From contig OY987265.1 of NCBI GenBank assembly GCA_963920665.1, positions 16,187,001-16,251,000 of the forward strand: a stretch of DNA of 64,000 nucleotides. The letters run 5' to 3'. This DNA is from Straminergon stramineum (Eukaryota > Streptophyta > Bryopsida > Hypnales > Calliergonaceae). The first letter of the stretch is position 1. Each line of letters starts with the position of its first letter. Shown piece by piece: positions 25,066-37,500 of the stretch. The notes below the pieces were generated by a model. The model was not told where the DNA came from. It searched no databases and worked only from the letters and a program-made list of their open reading frames with translations. The position numbers were made by a program, and so were the translations under genes.

Positions 25066-25843
25066 CACCAAAGGCTTTTGAGAAAGAGATAAGTGCAAGT
25101 TGTTTTTTCAACTTGTAATTGTGATTATCCACCTCAAATGACTAATACAAGTGGTTCCATAATGGCTTTGGTTCTTGGTACTAAGTCAACTATGCCAAGA
25201 GGGAAGGTTTTATCAACATGTTCATGATATACATGAATCTTTCTAGTCTTTTTGACTTGTTATCTACATTTGGATCTACTAATATTTTTAATTGATGCAC
25301 TAGGTGAGTTTGACAAAATGTACCATAGTCTTTCTTTCTTTGCTACTTGCGTGGTTAATTGATCATGTACTTCCATAAATGACAACATTAGATGAAATTC
25401 AATTATTGTAAAGGGTCGTTTCAAGCTGGTTCCCCATGTTGGGAACTAACCACTACTCGCAAGAATTAAAAATTATGAAAAAATTGAAAAAATTATTAAA
25501 ATATAAAATTATTCATTTTCAAAAAGCTATTTAAAAATTCAATTATTACTATCTAACCTAGCCATCACTTGGCCACATCAGCTTGCTACTATGGCTCATT
25601 TTCCATAGTTTGAGAACTCAAGGGATCTCAAGGTCCTTTACAGTAGGTGAATTTCATCTAATGTTAGCAGATCTAGTCAACTTTGCCTCATCAAGAACAA
25701 AGTTGTCTTTCAACATGATTCTTGTCTACTTTGTAGTACTATGCAAATTAGTTACACCATTGCTCTTCGCAAATACACTACAATTGTGACTATACAAATC
25801 AAACAAATGATTCAAAAGATGTGAGCTTCTTGATTTGATACCA

Positions 25844-26043
25844 TATTCAAATACAGGTTTAGCATAATACTCAGATGTAACTATATGCAATAGACTCAAA
25901 TAAAATGTAGATGTACACATACTTGTGGTTGAATACTACTACTAATGCATTAGAGAAAGAGCAGAGAACAAATATATACAACTAATCTATAATGAATGAA
26001 TGAACAATCTGAGGTGGATGGACAAAATTGTGTGTCGACAACA
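25844..26043 (-). repeat. 5' LTR of the copia element
   Basis: On the minus strand it starts TGTTGTCGACACAC and carries blocks shared with 19321-19521, for example GTCCATCCACCTCA, TTCATTCATTATAGA and ATTCAACCACAA. Just inside it, at 25831-25843, lies TGGTATCAAATCA on the minus strand, resembling the initiator methionine tRNA primer site TGGTATCAGAGC. Confidence 0.75.
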
Positions 26044-26117
26044 TCATGATGTTACATGCTCTGATGTTTTTTGACGGTCTTAGGATTTTGGCAACTTAGG
26101 GTTGCAATGGTACTTTT

Positions 26118-26340
26118 TTGCATTTTAAAGTTAGAAATGGAAGAATAATAATTCAGAGCATGGGAGAGGAACCTACACTAGGTCACCTCCTTCAAGGTAG
26201 TTTCAATAGCCTTGAAAGTGTTGTATTTTTTGTTGATTTTGTGCTTATCTTGACATACATGGAGGTGACACTTTCATTGTTATTCTTCATCCAGTGTATG
26301 AAGTCTGCAACCCTACTAGATAGGATGAAATACTACTAAG
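26118..26340 (-). pseudogene. Broken reading frame of unknown function, copy 2
   Basis: The minus strand carries RVADFIHWMKNNNE and YVKISTKSTKN, matching the distal part of the frame at 18051-18531. It then shifts frame to a copy of the FKAIETT and LNYYSSI blocks. Similarity also includes the DNA at 26070-26110 versus 17500-17560 (TTAGGATTTTGGCAA). The copy is more decayed than copy 1. Confidence 0.45.
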
Positions 26341-28880
26341 CTACTAGTAGATCTTTTTGTGATTCTCCTCTACTACAAAAATCAATTTTGCTTTTGTATT
26401 CATTTTCACCTCATGAATTTTGCACAAAATTCACATAATTTTCCTACTTCTTGAATTTTGGAATCTCAAATTGGCCATTCTACTATTGTTCTTTAGGTGA
26501 AGAGTCATACACTGGGGTATAGTGGAGAAGGATGTGAATGGCAAGGTTATTGGTTCTATTTTAAAGATGCAATTTCAAACTAAATTTGCATCTTTTGAAT
26601 AGATGTATAAGTTGTATGGATGTCATTGCTTGAGAATGATAGAGTTTATTAATTCATATTTTAAAATTTATCAAACAAACTTTTAGAAATTGGAATATTA
26701 GGATATGAAATGTTTTTAGAAGACTTCAATATTCTTGAGTGTAAGTCTTTAAGAACATTCCTACAATATGGTAGGATTCAATTTGTCAAAGATATTATTT
26801 CTTCTAATTTTTTTGAAAAGAAATATGATTGCTAATTTTTTGGTATCTAGGGGTATACACATTATACAATTAGGAATGTCATGTAAATGGAGTAGCCCAA
26901 ATTTTGGGACTGATTTGACACATTATTTTGGAGAGGTTTATTACTTAAGTTCAAAGAATGCTCCTTGTTGAAGGTTCTAATATATTTTGAAATGCTTGCA
27001 AGAAATGCAGGACAACCTCAAGAAACATTGATCAAATCTTTAAAAAACAAATCAATACAACTCTCCATGCCACAAAGGTTGATAAATTATAAACATGAAA
27101 CTCAAAGTTGAAAAACCACTTGAAAATTGTGGAAATTGAGGTGCAATGCTAAAACCCGAGAACTAAATCGACAACAAATACAACCACACACAAAACTAGA
27201 GAAAGACCACATACAAAGCAAGAGGGAGAAAGCCTTCAAAACAAAATGCTCCATAACAATCACATCACTAATCGAAATAGAATTAATCAAACCTTTCCAC
27301 CTTTCCATACAAACAAATATATACTCATACGGAGTAATATATAAGAAATTAATTATCAAGTTTCTTTTGGTTTCTTTTTTTGGTTTCTTGTTCTCAAATA
27401 TTTTAAGATTCATGTTGCATTACTCTTGTTCTCCAACACTAGTTGAAATTTTAAAAAATCATATTCTCCAAGAGCTAATTTGTTTTCTTATCTTCTCAAA
27501 AAAAAGTTTCTAAAAATCATGCCAAAAATTGAGATCACAAGAACTACCAACCCAAATCTCCCTAAGATAATACACTTGAAATTTGAGGGTTTTATGAATT
27601 GTTTTTGCATCATTAATCAAGTTTATTGCAATCCATTGAGTTTTGAAAGCTTGATTATTGTCTTCCTTATACATTTTCATCTCACTTTGACAATATTGAA
27701 TTTCAAATGGAAATTAGGATGGTTTCATAGGTGTAGTTATTTGTTCATAAGTGGTATTAGGCAAGTGGACCTTAGTTTAAAACTATAATGATTTGTAAGG
27801 TATGTAAACCAATCAACCCTGCCCAAAATGCAACACCTAGTACATTTGACCCCCAAAGTTCATTCTTTCCTAAATATTGATTCAACAAGATTTATATAAC
27901 TTGATAATGAAAGTCTACAGGAGCCTAGAGTTGTTTTTTTGTAAAACTAGAGACAGTACTTTAAAAATTCATAACTTACTCATATCCTATCCAAACAATG
28001 CATGCACAATTGCGTTGGAACCCTCTTTTAGTTGCCAAAAAGGTCTAGTAAAAATAATGTATGCTTAACTATGCTCATTTGTAATCAGGGTCGATTTCCA
28101 ATGTACATGCCTCAGGCTTGCCTTCACTTTTCCAACAGTCCCAAAACGAATTTTCTGCACAGAACTTTAATTTCCTTACAATATTGATTGCTTCCACGTA
28201 CTGTACTACTATTTAACAGTACAGTCTCCTTTCAAATATTTGTAGAAGTGTGTGAACGTACTGTCTGGGAGATGCACGGAGCTGTGGAGAAATCCCTCAA
28301 ACGTAACAAGATAGAGTCAATCATATATCGCTGTGTATGAAAATTTTCTGCACTTCTGAAGGAAGTTGTAGAGGCCACTGTGAAAGAAAGTACTCATTCG
28401 CAAAGCTCATTTGCCAAATACTCATTCAAAAGCTCAGAAGCATGGCCTTGTAGGTAGCCAAGACGTGCTTACAATTGGTAATGTATCCAAGCAACTCTAT
28501 GAATGCCTTGAGTTGATGACTTGTTCAAAATGCAAGCCAGAATAATTCGGAGATGAGAGCAGCTCCCCAAGGGTTCTGAAAAGGGTTTTGGAAAGGGTTT
28601 TAGCAGCATCAACCTTGCATACCACGACGAAATTGGAAAACAATTGCAAATTCAGTCGAAGCCTTGCCAGTAAATGACCAAAATCTTTCCAATTTATCCA
28701 GCCAATTGCTGTCCATTCAGCTGAGTAATAACTTACAATCCGATTCTAATGAGCAACATTTAATCGTTCTGCTCATCACCGGAAAGAACTTATGATACAA
28801 TATGCTACACAGAACATGATTCATGATCGACTGCATCTCGTATACACAAAAGGATCCCATACCAAGCCTTGATGCTGGCT
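26341..28880. other. AT-rich intergenic DNA, nothing recognised
   Basis: No gene, RNA or repeat was recognised between 26341 and 28080. From about 28080 the base composition becomes more gene-like, but no continuous coding chain was found up to 28880. Confidence 0.45.
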
Positions 28881-28887
28881 CACGAAT

Positions 28888-29078
28888 TCACAGTTTCACC
28901 ACCATTTGCATCATTTCACTGCAACATACTAAGTAACCTCTACACCGCAGTTGCAGCAGGGTTTCCGTGGTGGGGATTCTTCGCAGCTCGGTGACCAGGA
29001 GCGCTGCCGTAGCCTTCACTCGACGGAGCCCACGTGCATGGCTTTCACATGAAGCCAAGCCGCCAGCGCTGTAAGTTA
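28888..29078 (-). other. Possible terminal exon of an unidentified minus-strand gene
   Basis: A good acceptor (aacttacag, ending near 29071 on the minus strand) is followed by an open, GC-rich frame that includes LRRVKATAALLVTELRRIPT and ends with a stop at 28888. The composition is coding-like against an AT-rich background. No family was recognised and no upstream exon was found, so this is only a candidate. Confidence 0.2.
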
Positions 29079-29163
29079 TCTCAGAAGGAAGGCCGTTGGC
29101 TCCTCGACAAGCATTGATACTCTGAACCAATCTCGTTACAGGAACTCTGGCTTGCATGATTGC

Positions 29164-29381
29164 TTGAAAATGCTTAACTAATAGTTGCTATTACTTTTAC
29201 ATTACTTAATAAGATTGGTTGAAAATGTCTAATTAACCATTAGTTGCCATTACTTTTACATTATCTATGATTTGTAAGAAATGTCTAGTGAATAGTTGCT
29301 ATTGCTTTTACATTAGTTAGGATGGATTGAAAATGTATAACTAATGGGTGTCATTATTTGTACATTGGGATTGGTTGCTTG
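29164..29381. repeat. Four tandem copies of a ~55-bp unit
   Basis: The block TTGAAAATG begins at 29164, 29219, (variant) 29274 and 29327. Each is followed by an ATAGTTGCTATTACTTTTACATT-like stretch, for example TAGTTGCTATTACTTTTACA. The periods are 55, 55 and 53 bp. The array ends 25 bp before a TATA box at 29406, so it sits where proximal promoter elements would be expected. Confidence 0.85.
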
Positions 29382-29405
29382 GGCCATAAGCCGTCTTGGA
29401 AGAAG

Positions 29406-29413
29406 TATAAATA
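29406..29413 (+). promoter_or_regulatory. TATA box of the small intronless gene
   Basis: TATAAATA lies about 160 bp before the first ATG (29568), leaving a 5' UTR of roughly 120-130 bases if transcription starts about 30 bp downstream. It is well isolated in an otherwise GC-mixed context. Confidence 0.55.
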
Positions 29414-29567
29414 ACTTGAGACCTCCCATTCTTCTCATAGCTCTCATCCTCTTTGCTCTTGCCTTCCCTTTGGCTTTCCAAGCTCTATTTTTTTCTATTT
29501 TGGCTTCAATTTTTTTGGCTTCAAATCCTTGTGGTCATTTCTTTTGCTTTTCTTGCTACATCAAGCC

Positions 29568-30140
29568 ATGGAGCTCAATGCACTCTTGGATCAACAAGGG
29601 GGACTCAACAAGGGGGCCAACACACCAAATGCTTTCTTCAAGCTTTTGGCAAGAGCGGTATGTTTGGAAAGCAACCATCAACTCTCCATCCTTTTGGAGG
29701 CCATACTCAAGACCAACAACAAGTCCACCCTCCACCACATCTTCATGGCCAAATCGGACATCACGGGCCTCCACGTCCTCATCACCATGCTTTGGAAATT
29801 CCAATCCAACCATCTAATGACAGCCATCCTCCGCAAAGGCCTCCGTGTCCTTCAACATTTGACCAAGCACGGAGTGGTTGAAGGGAAGAGTCTCCTTGTT
29901 TGCACACACCATTTTTGCATGCACATGGTGTGCAAGCTTCTTTTCGATCTCACCAAACATGAAGACAATCAAGTGCGGGCGCTGGCTTCTACATTCCAAA
30001 ACTTGAGGTTCCAAATGCCACGGGAACCTCACTCCACGCACGTGAGCATTTGCGAGGAGGCAAAGAAGAAGGCCCAAAGGAAGAAAGTACAAGAAGAACA
30101 AGGCCTGGAAGAAGGCGAGATTCCAGTCGAGGAGGAATAG
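29568..30140 (+). CDS. Small protein with TFIIS-N/LW-like helical domain
   Basis: An intronless 190-codon frame begins MELNALLDQQGG. Residues ~20-145 are a regular series of amphipathic helices: FFKLLARAVCLE, LSILLEAILKT, LHVLITMLWKF, AILRKGLRVLQHL and CKLLFDLTKHEDNQVRALAS. This layout resembles the TFIIS N-terminal (LW) fold found in elongation factors and some SET-domain histone methyltransferases. In those proteins a conserved last helix, VR..A..., precedes a basic patch. The C-terminus is Lys/Arg-rich (EEAKKKAQRKKVQ), then acidic (EEGEIPVEEE), typical of nuclear proteins. The neighbours are a TATA box at 29406 and a tandem repeat array. It may be a retro-copied or truncated part of a larger chromatin protein. 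Fold assignment is inference; that the frame is a real gene is more secure. Confidence 0.55.
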   Translation: MELNALLDQQGGLNKGANTPNAFFKLLARAVCLESNHQLSILLEAILKTNNKSTLHHIFMAKSDITGLHVLITMLWKFQSNHLMTAILRKGLRVLQHLTKHGVVEGKSLLVCTHHFCMHMVCKLLFDLTKHEDNQVRALASTFQNLRFQMPREPHSTHVSICEEAKKKAQRKKVQEEQGLEEGEIPVEEE

Positions 30141-30716
30141 TACAGCACAGACAGACAGAGGCTCTAACTTGCTACTAAGCCTGGAGTGTAGATCATCACA
30201 GAATTATGTACAGTACATTATTTGTTAAGGAACTTGTAGACTGTACAGTGCTGTCTGTACAAGCACAGTCTGTCTAAGACTCTTGTTAATATTGTGATTC
30301 TGGTTCTTAATATTACCAGACAGATTGCATTGAATTAATTTGTCATGGCTCATTTACAAATTTTGGTATTCTTGCAAGCTTGAGTTCCTTCTTCCTCTTC
30401 AAAACCAATTTGTAATAATCATCGGCTTGAATGTCCTATCATTTCATCAAATGTGTTAGCTCAGATTCTGTTTATTCTCACCTTTCTCTTCAGGAGTAAA
30501 ATCCAGTTTTGTTCAGTTCTTTCTGTTGAAATCTGCAGCCTCCAATGTGTAGATACAATCATGCATTACATATTGAAACACTCCGCACATGGTCCCTTGT
30601 TTTTCACTGTAAGTTTAGCCACAGTCGAATACTAGAACATGACATCAATCAACTCCCTTAGTATCACATGACAGAGGCATATTTTATGAATAGTGCCACG
30701 ATTGGAGGGACGTTAA

Positions 30717-30849
30717 CCTCGAAACGACAAGTCTATCACCGTGGTATTCAATCATGCAATTGATTAGATGAATGTAAGCGTCCTCATTTTGACAAAAATG
30801 CTGAAATTTGTTCACTGGAATCTTTTTTGTTCTCCGTGTCATTACAGGG
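30717..30849. mobile_element. Short piggyBac-type MITE relic (133 bp), TTAA flanks
   Basis: The 5' end reads CCTCGAAACGACAAG and the reverse complement of the 3' end reads CCCTGTAATGACACG. These are degenerate versions of the CCCCTAAAYGAC terminus. TTAA stands outside both ends (30713-30716 and 30850-30853). An interior GAATGTAAGCGTCCTCATTTT resembles the segment after the left end of the element at 46382. Confidence 0.5.
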
Positions 30850-30853
30850 TTAA

Positions 30854-32500
30854 GAAGGCCTTCCAGAATGTTCAATATGTACCATGCTGAATGCAATTGT
30901 TTGTTTACATAGTTTATTGATTGTTGTTGCAGGATCTTAGTTTACTTACTTTTAGTGTCTTTCAAGCATTCAATAGTGTTTATGAGCAATCCTAGAAAGG
31001 GTTCAGGGAAATTAGCCAACTGTTCATTTTTGGAAGATTTTTTTGAATTTAACACTAAGGGCATGAAGAAATTAAGTTGCAACTAAGCAAAATTTAGCTG
31101 GTTCTAGGATTGTTCATGCTCATCTATTCTACTTCAATTCTATTCACCTCCATTTCTATTCTATAATGTCAATTAATGGCATCTAAAAAACTCTAAAAAA
31201 CAAAGTATTGTGTATCAAGTTTGTTTCTTGACCTTGTGTTATCTTTCTTATCTTCATGAAATTGCAAAAGCCAATTTTAATTTTTCACATAATAGATAGT
31301 GGTGAACTATTTAAGGTAGGAAAAAAGAAGATTAGGTAATGAAGGAGGCAAAGCACATTATTTAAAAACTTTTATTTGCTTCACCCCCTTGTGTCATGTG
31401 GTAGTATCACGTAGCAAAGCGTTGGTTCTTCATGAGGTTGATGTGTTGCACAATCATGCCTCTTTAATTAATATAGGATTTCTTGTCTTTGGTGCAAAAT
31501 GCAAGATATTGTCTTGTATATATGTAGTGGTCATAGGTAGTCATCTATATTAAATATTTATTTTTTTTCGAAAACAAATAAGGTTCAACATATACTTAAA
31601 ATATAAATGGGAAGTGATTTTTTCTAATTCAAAAAAATTTGGAAATTTTTTTTTTGAGAAAATTTGACATCCCTTTTTAGATTGTTTTCCTAACCCTAAC
31701 TAGTGCATAAGAGGATGCTAATACTAAGTTATATTCTTGAATCAAGACTATCCAAGACTATACTTTTGAATTGACATGCATTATAATATTATAGATTATA
31801 ATCCTAAGTCAAGGATTCCTTCACACCTGTAAAATGATGATATAGCTTACCACCACATTTTCCAAAAATACTCATTTTGTTCACACCACATAACAAGATT
31901 TGGAGGTTTTCAAATTTCTAGGCCTGAGCAAGTTTTACAATAGTGTCATTAGAGACCCAAGGGTTTCACTAAACAACAATGATATGTTTTGAGCAAACTC
32001 CCTACAAGAACTTGGAGTCTTTAGCTTCATGAAACTTTCCAATTCTTTGGACTCTTTGTCTTTTGGAACTAGTGTCTTCAATGTCAAGAGAAATTGTGCA
32101 ATTCCATGAGGGTTTTTTTACGATCATGACAAGAGCAATTCTTACTGTTAATTTTTTTTTCTTGAGCAATTTTATGATTGTGTGATTTGAGACATTGAGC
32201 AATGATAGGGCCTTGTGCAATTCAAATTCTAGAATCTTTAACGCCACTCTTATTTTCTAGTGATTCTTGAATTCAATTTTGTTTTCTTGAGCAATTGTGA
32301 ATAGAGTGATGACAAGGCCTTGTGCATTTTAAAACCCTAGAACCTCTTGGGTTTAGGTTAGACATAATTGATTAAGTATTACTTGAATTGAGTGAAGAAC
32401 TGAGTTATATTGGAGTCAAAGTTGCTACAATGTTCACTAAGCTTGGAGAGATAGTTGCGTTCATATTGAATGATTAATTTATTTTTCATTCTCACTCTAA
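30854..32500. other. AT-rich intergenic DNA, nothing recognised
   Basis: No gene-like frame, RNA gene or repeat was recognised. Confidence 0.5.
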
Positions 32501-32717
32501 CACTATAAGAAACTCATGTTTTTTATGACATGTCACAATTTTTTGTGACGCATTTTTTTGGACATCCAATAAAATAACTTGTGTTGTTATGTCCATTGGA
32601 TGTTACATTGGACATTATTATTGACATAACAACACAAGTTATTTTACTAGACATCCAAAAAAAGGGATCACACAAAATTGTGACATGTCATAAAAAAAAC
32701 ATGGGTTTCTTATAGTG
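32501..32717. mobile_element. CACTA-type (EnSpm/CMC) MITE, 217 bp
   Basis: Both ends start CACTATAAGAAAC when read inward, matching the CACTA superfamily terminus CACTAYAAGAAA. The inverted repeats extend for about 95 bp each with a short centre, so nearly the whole element is a foldback. Shared arm blocks include ATGACATGTCACAATTTT and ATAACTTGTGTTGTTATGTC. The flanking trinucleotides are TAA and TGA, an imperfect 3-bp duplication. Confidence 0.85.
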
Positions 32718-34511
32718 TGAGATCAATTTCTATTGGAGGACAATTATTCATGTATGTGAGTAGGTCACAAGTAATTTGATCACAAAGTTATGATAATATT
32801 AATATGGCTTTACATGCATTATAATGGTACTATATGTATCAATATGCATGCTTACTGAATAGGCAATTCTTGAGCTTCAGCTTGAGCCTAATGATGTGCA
32901 TGCACCAAACCATGGTACTAAAATTAGGTCACAATACCCTAGTATACCCTAGTATATTGCATGCACACAGATGAATATTTGAGCTAGTATTGATTAGAAT
33001 TGTAAGGTTATTGAACACTATGAGGTTAGTGAATTCTACAATGTCAACAAGATTATTGAAATATGATACAGATAGTAGACCCAGACCGGTGCACAATCAG
33101 TCAGGAATAAAAGAATTAAGAACGAGGAAAAAGATTCAAGTTCTAGCTCTAGATCGATACCTGCAGATCCTCACCCAAGGATCCAGGAACTCAAGAATCG
33201 TGTTAAGCACTCTAGAATCGTTGTAATTAAGAACTCAAGAATTGTTGCAAGAACTCAACAACAGGCAAGAGATCAAGCTAGAATTGCGCCAGAGCGAGAG
33301 AAAGAAACATGCGAGGGAAAAGGAAAAGGCGGGGGAACTGAAGCTGTAGTAAGCATCGCCAATTCTTCATACAAAACTAGGATATAATTGGATTGCATAG
33401 CTAAAAAATTAACATGATTCAAACATTCAGCAGTGTTAAGTCAAAGGCTTGGTAACATGGTGTGAATGCAGAAGTAAAGATAGTTTGTAGATATGGATTT
33501 AACATCGCTACATATCTCAGGTGTGCAGAGACTCTAAGAGCAACAATTAATCAAAGTTTACAAGGCTAGAAATGAATTAGTTATGAATAGCCTCGGCTGG
33601 CTCCTTGATTAGGATCCCACTGATTACATTGGATAAATGAACATCATCTCAAACTACTGAGGCTTGGCTGAACTTGAGAAAGATAGATTCGTAAGCATTG
33701 ACATGAGCAAGACTTGTGCATTTACTGGTAAGCTTATCTTCCATGTAGCCACAATGTTAGATCATTGAACATGTTTCAACACTATATTGAAAGAACAATT
33801 ACTGTTGTTACATGAAATACCAGTATATTGATGAACATTCAAGTCTCGATGATGTTGCCATAATTGCAACGGATGTTCCTCGGCACAAACTTTACTCAAA
33901 TTCTACTCAAGTTTGACAGAACTGCAAAATCAGCAAAAGCGTTGTGTGTGCGTGACTTCTGACCAGGTGTTACGTGAAAGTGATTCCAGCTACACGTAGA
34001 GAAATTCCTAACACTGAACAGTTTGTCTCTTGCATCCTTTCAAGTGCAATCTACATTTACAGATACTCTGCACACTTGGATCAATCCCCATATCTGACTA
34101 AAGTGTCAGCTGGCGAATCTTAAAAAATTCACTGCACGCTGAGTTCACGCAAGTTTCACGACACACTGCAGCAAAGAACATCACAGCAATCCAAGTATTC
34201 GGAAGTCAGACAATCGACCCTACCGAGGTTATGTTAAGGTCTCCATTCACAATACAGAAAGGGAGAGGTTCCATTCATCATACAGGTGAATTTTGAACTA
34301 ATCCCTGCAACAATTTAGAAACTTGCCCCATCTAAAATTTTGAAAATTTATATTGTGTTAAGCCACACAGCAATTCCAAAAAAAGAAAATGTCAATAGAT
34401 CAAGTATTTTCACAATTACCACAATTCAAAGCTCATTTGTATGGTCACTGGAGCCTCAAATGTACTGAATGGTTATGGAGCCTCTACCTTATGTTACATG
34501 ATATAGAAGAG
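32718..34511. other. Intergenic DNA and 3' flank of the WDR89-like gene
   Basis: The part near 34200-34511 is probably the 3' UTR of the minus-strand WDR89-like gene. A slightly GC-richer patch at 33050-33360 has an Arg/Lys/Glu-rich coding-like frame but no recognisable family. Confidence 0.45.
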
Positions 34512-37500
34512 TTAGTAAGGGGCACGTCTTTGCTTGTGACGACCCGTCTTCTTGGCAACCAGCCCACTCGACACCCAAGCCGTGCTCCTCTCATGCGCAT
34601 TGCTGTCCTCGGTCCAGCTACAGAGGCGTCCATCCTCACCCCCTGTCCAACAGAAAAGGCCTTCCAAAGCGGTGCCAGCATTGGTTCCAACGTCATAAGG
34701 AGACCAAACCGACCTCACCACGCCAGTATGACCCCCTTCTAAAACAGCACTGGCTGGCCCAACCGCTCCCGAACTCGTTCCCGAATTCAATCCCGAATTC
34801 AGAGTTGGAATGTGGAGAGGGAAGTATCCTACAGTTCCTTCTTGGGTACCGGCTATCAGCCAGAGAGTATCAAAACTTGAGATGTAGTAACAGCGTATCA
34901 AATACTCCACCTACATAGCCATTGTCAAAATAAGCAATTACCTCCGAAATTTGGACAGAAGTGCTCTCTCTTGACACCGAAAAGACAAAGGATTCATGGT
35001 TTAAAAATGATCAATTTCATTGATAGTATTGTGAATGATTCAATTCAGACCGGGCCAAAATTTCTGTCACCAGAATCAATGACGAACAATGGTAAAGAAG
35101 AAATAAAAATAAGGCAAATAAAAAGTCCCCATATGACCTACTCAAAATTGTAGGTCATTAATGTAAGACGCAGTTTGGGCTTCTTGGTCCTTTTGGAGTT
35201 AAATCTTATTAGTTTCAAATAAACACAAAAAGTTTTCCTATTCTTTACAAAGTCAAGGCCAATATAATTGAACATTGTATATGAAAGTCGAAATGAAATC
35301 CGTGCAAATTCAGACAAGAGCATGCTTACAGGTGAGAAACTCCAATTGCATGAGGCATTGGCACGCATTTCAGTGAAGTCAGCTTCCAGCAACGCATCCT
35401 CGAAGTTCCAAGAACTACCCCAAAACGAACAAAACAAATTGCTAATCAGTTCGAATATTATACAAACACATGATGTGTTTATCTGAAATCTAGGTAGGAA
35501 TACCTCGAAAATTGAACAGATATTCGCTGCCATTCAAAATCCAGGTAGTATCTCTGTTACAAACTTGCAAATCATCTCACTGGCATCAGAGTAAAAGCAG
35601 TAGAAGCAACGGTATATTCCCCACCTCACTGTTTCAATATGTGTTTGGCACCATATGCGTTCATGGTTTTGACCGTAGAACCCTATCTTTGCAATGGAGA
35701 CTCCAACACTCATAACCTGAAAACATGAGTACAAAACTCTTGGTAGTCAGATTATTGAAACAACTATGCTTAACTAGCGACCAAAAGGTGAGAGTCAGAC
35801 GGTCAAAATAATGTGTGTACATTAAACCAGGGTGCAAAAACTGCTGATCAAAATGAGATAATACGACACTCACGGATTCCATTCCCTCGTCATCGTTGAT
35901 GTCGCCCATGGCATTAAAAACGCACATCAGCCCATCCACTGAAGCAGAGACCAATTTCTCCTTCTTACTTGGATGAAAGCGAACCTACATAGACATGTTA
36001 AAAACGTCAATATCTTTCATGGTAAGCCCGCAATCCAAATTTGAGTGATAACGTGAGCACTCATGAATCCTCTGAAACCAGTACCCGACTTAAGTATTTC
36101 GATGACTCTACTAGAGATGCTCTTGACATGAACAATGTTCACCTCACAATTTCAACTGAGAAGCTTAGTGAACCTGGGTGACGGCTTCTGTGTGACATTC
36201 TTCCAGTGTGGCTACTTGGCGATTTGTCCTGCGGTCCCAACATATCACCTGCAATAACAGAGCCATCGACAATCAAAATTAATATCAATAAAATTACGGA
36301 TGCACTTGCCCCCGCGACTTACAAGTTCGTAGCTGAATCGAGTGCTTTCAACGTGAAGGAAGAAAGTTCTGGCATCCCTGAGCATATTTTGATAGACTTC
36401 ATTCAAAAAGTTACAAAAGCTCGGAAGTAAAGAAAGATCAGTAGAGTTACTGCTGCATTGCCACCAGAAGCCACCAGGTTTTGAGTGGAGCCTCCAATAT
36501 CGAAGCTCCATAATTCTTGATTTTCAGCTCGTAAAGTTGCCACCTGCGTCGGCAAGTGGAGAAGCTGAGGGTTTTCCTGAAAAGAAAGCATTCGTAGAAA
36601 GATGAAACGCTGTAGAAATTAAAGTGTGCAAAGTATAGGTCAATTACCTCCTTTCTCAAACGGATGTCCCAAGCCCTCACAGTGCCATCGGCCGAGGAGG
36701 AACACAAGATGTTAGGCGAACTTGCATCCGGAAAAGAAATGTCCGAAATTGTGTTGGAGTGTCCCAGACAGTCCCCCAGATATTGCCCGGTAGCTGGCCC
36801 GTATAGTTTTATTGCATTAGTTGAAAGCGAGACTGCCATCATAGAATTGTCCCCACTGCAGATTTAAAACAATGTGTCAGTACGGATTAGATGAAGAATA
36901 TCAGAGAAAGGATTCGGACAGTAAAAAGCAGCCAACAGTGAAAAATGTCAAAACTTGGCATTTCCAGCTAAATAAAGCAATTAAAAAGTCCAAGACGGAA
37001 GAACTTTCAGGTGGACAGCAAAACATTTTCAAGCAGTAGTGGTATGGCACCTTTGAGAATAGAGCGAACTAAGATCAAAGTCATATCAAATCAGAGAAAA
37101 TCAAGCAAAATTAAAGCTTTCACATACTCTCAATCAAGCGAAGACAACAGCTCATTCACTTGAAAATCTCAATAGTTCAAATTGAACTCAGCTTTGCAAA
37201 ACAAAGTATCATGGATTCCCTTTCATAAAATTATTAACCAGTTCTAGTCAGGTCCTGTGTCTCCAGGTCCTGCAGGTGAGGTTGCTAGTGAGGTGAGCAT
37301 GACCACTCTAATAATTAAAATCCCTCTGAAAGAATGAAGGGAGGAAAATTCCATCCTCTAGGTGAGATTTCATAGTAAGCCTAAGAAAGAAAATAACGGA
37401 GTTAAAGAATGATATGTTTTCAAGCCAATTGAAAGGATGATCAACAAGATTCTCGAGAAATTTTCATATCATAACGTCCATGTTCCACAGAATCCGCATT

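Larger units (their letters stand above)
19321..26043 (-). mobile_element. Decayed Ty1/copia LTR retrotransposon
   Basis: Two related terminal blocks of about 200 bp (25844-26043 and 19321-19521) enclose, in minus-strand order, a primer binding site, gag zinc knuckle, protease, integrase, reverse transcriptase and RNase H fragments. Integrase precedes reverse transcriptase, which is the copia order. All frames are broken. Removing the two internal insertions (24316-25065 and 20339-21281) leaves about 5 kb, normal for copia. No exact 5-bp target duplication was found outside the LTRs. The element is dead and old compared with its insertions. Confidence 0.88.
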
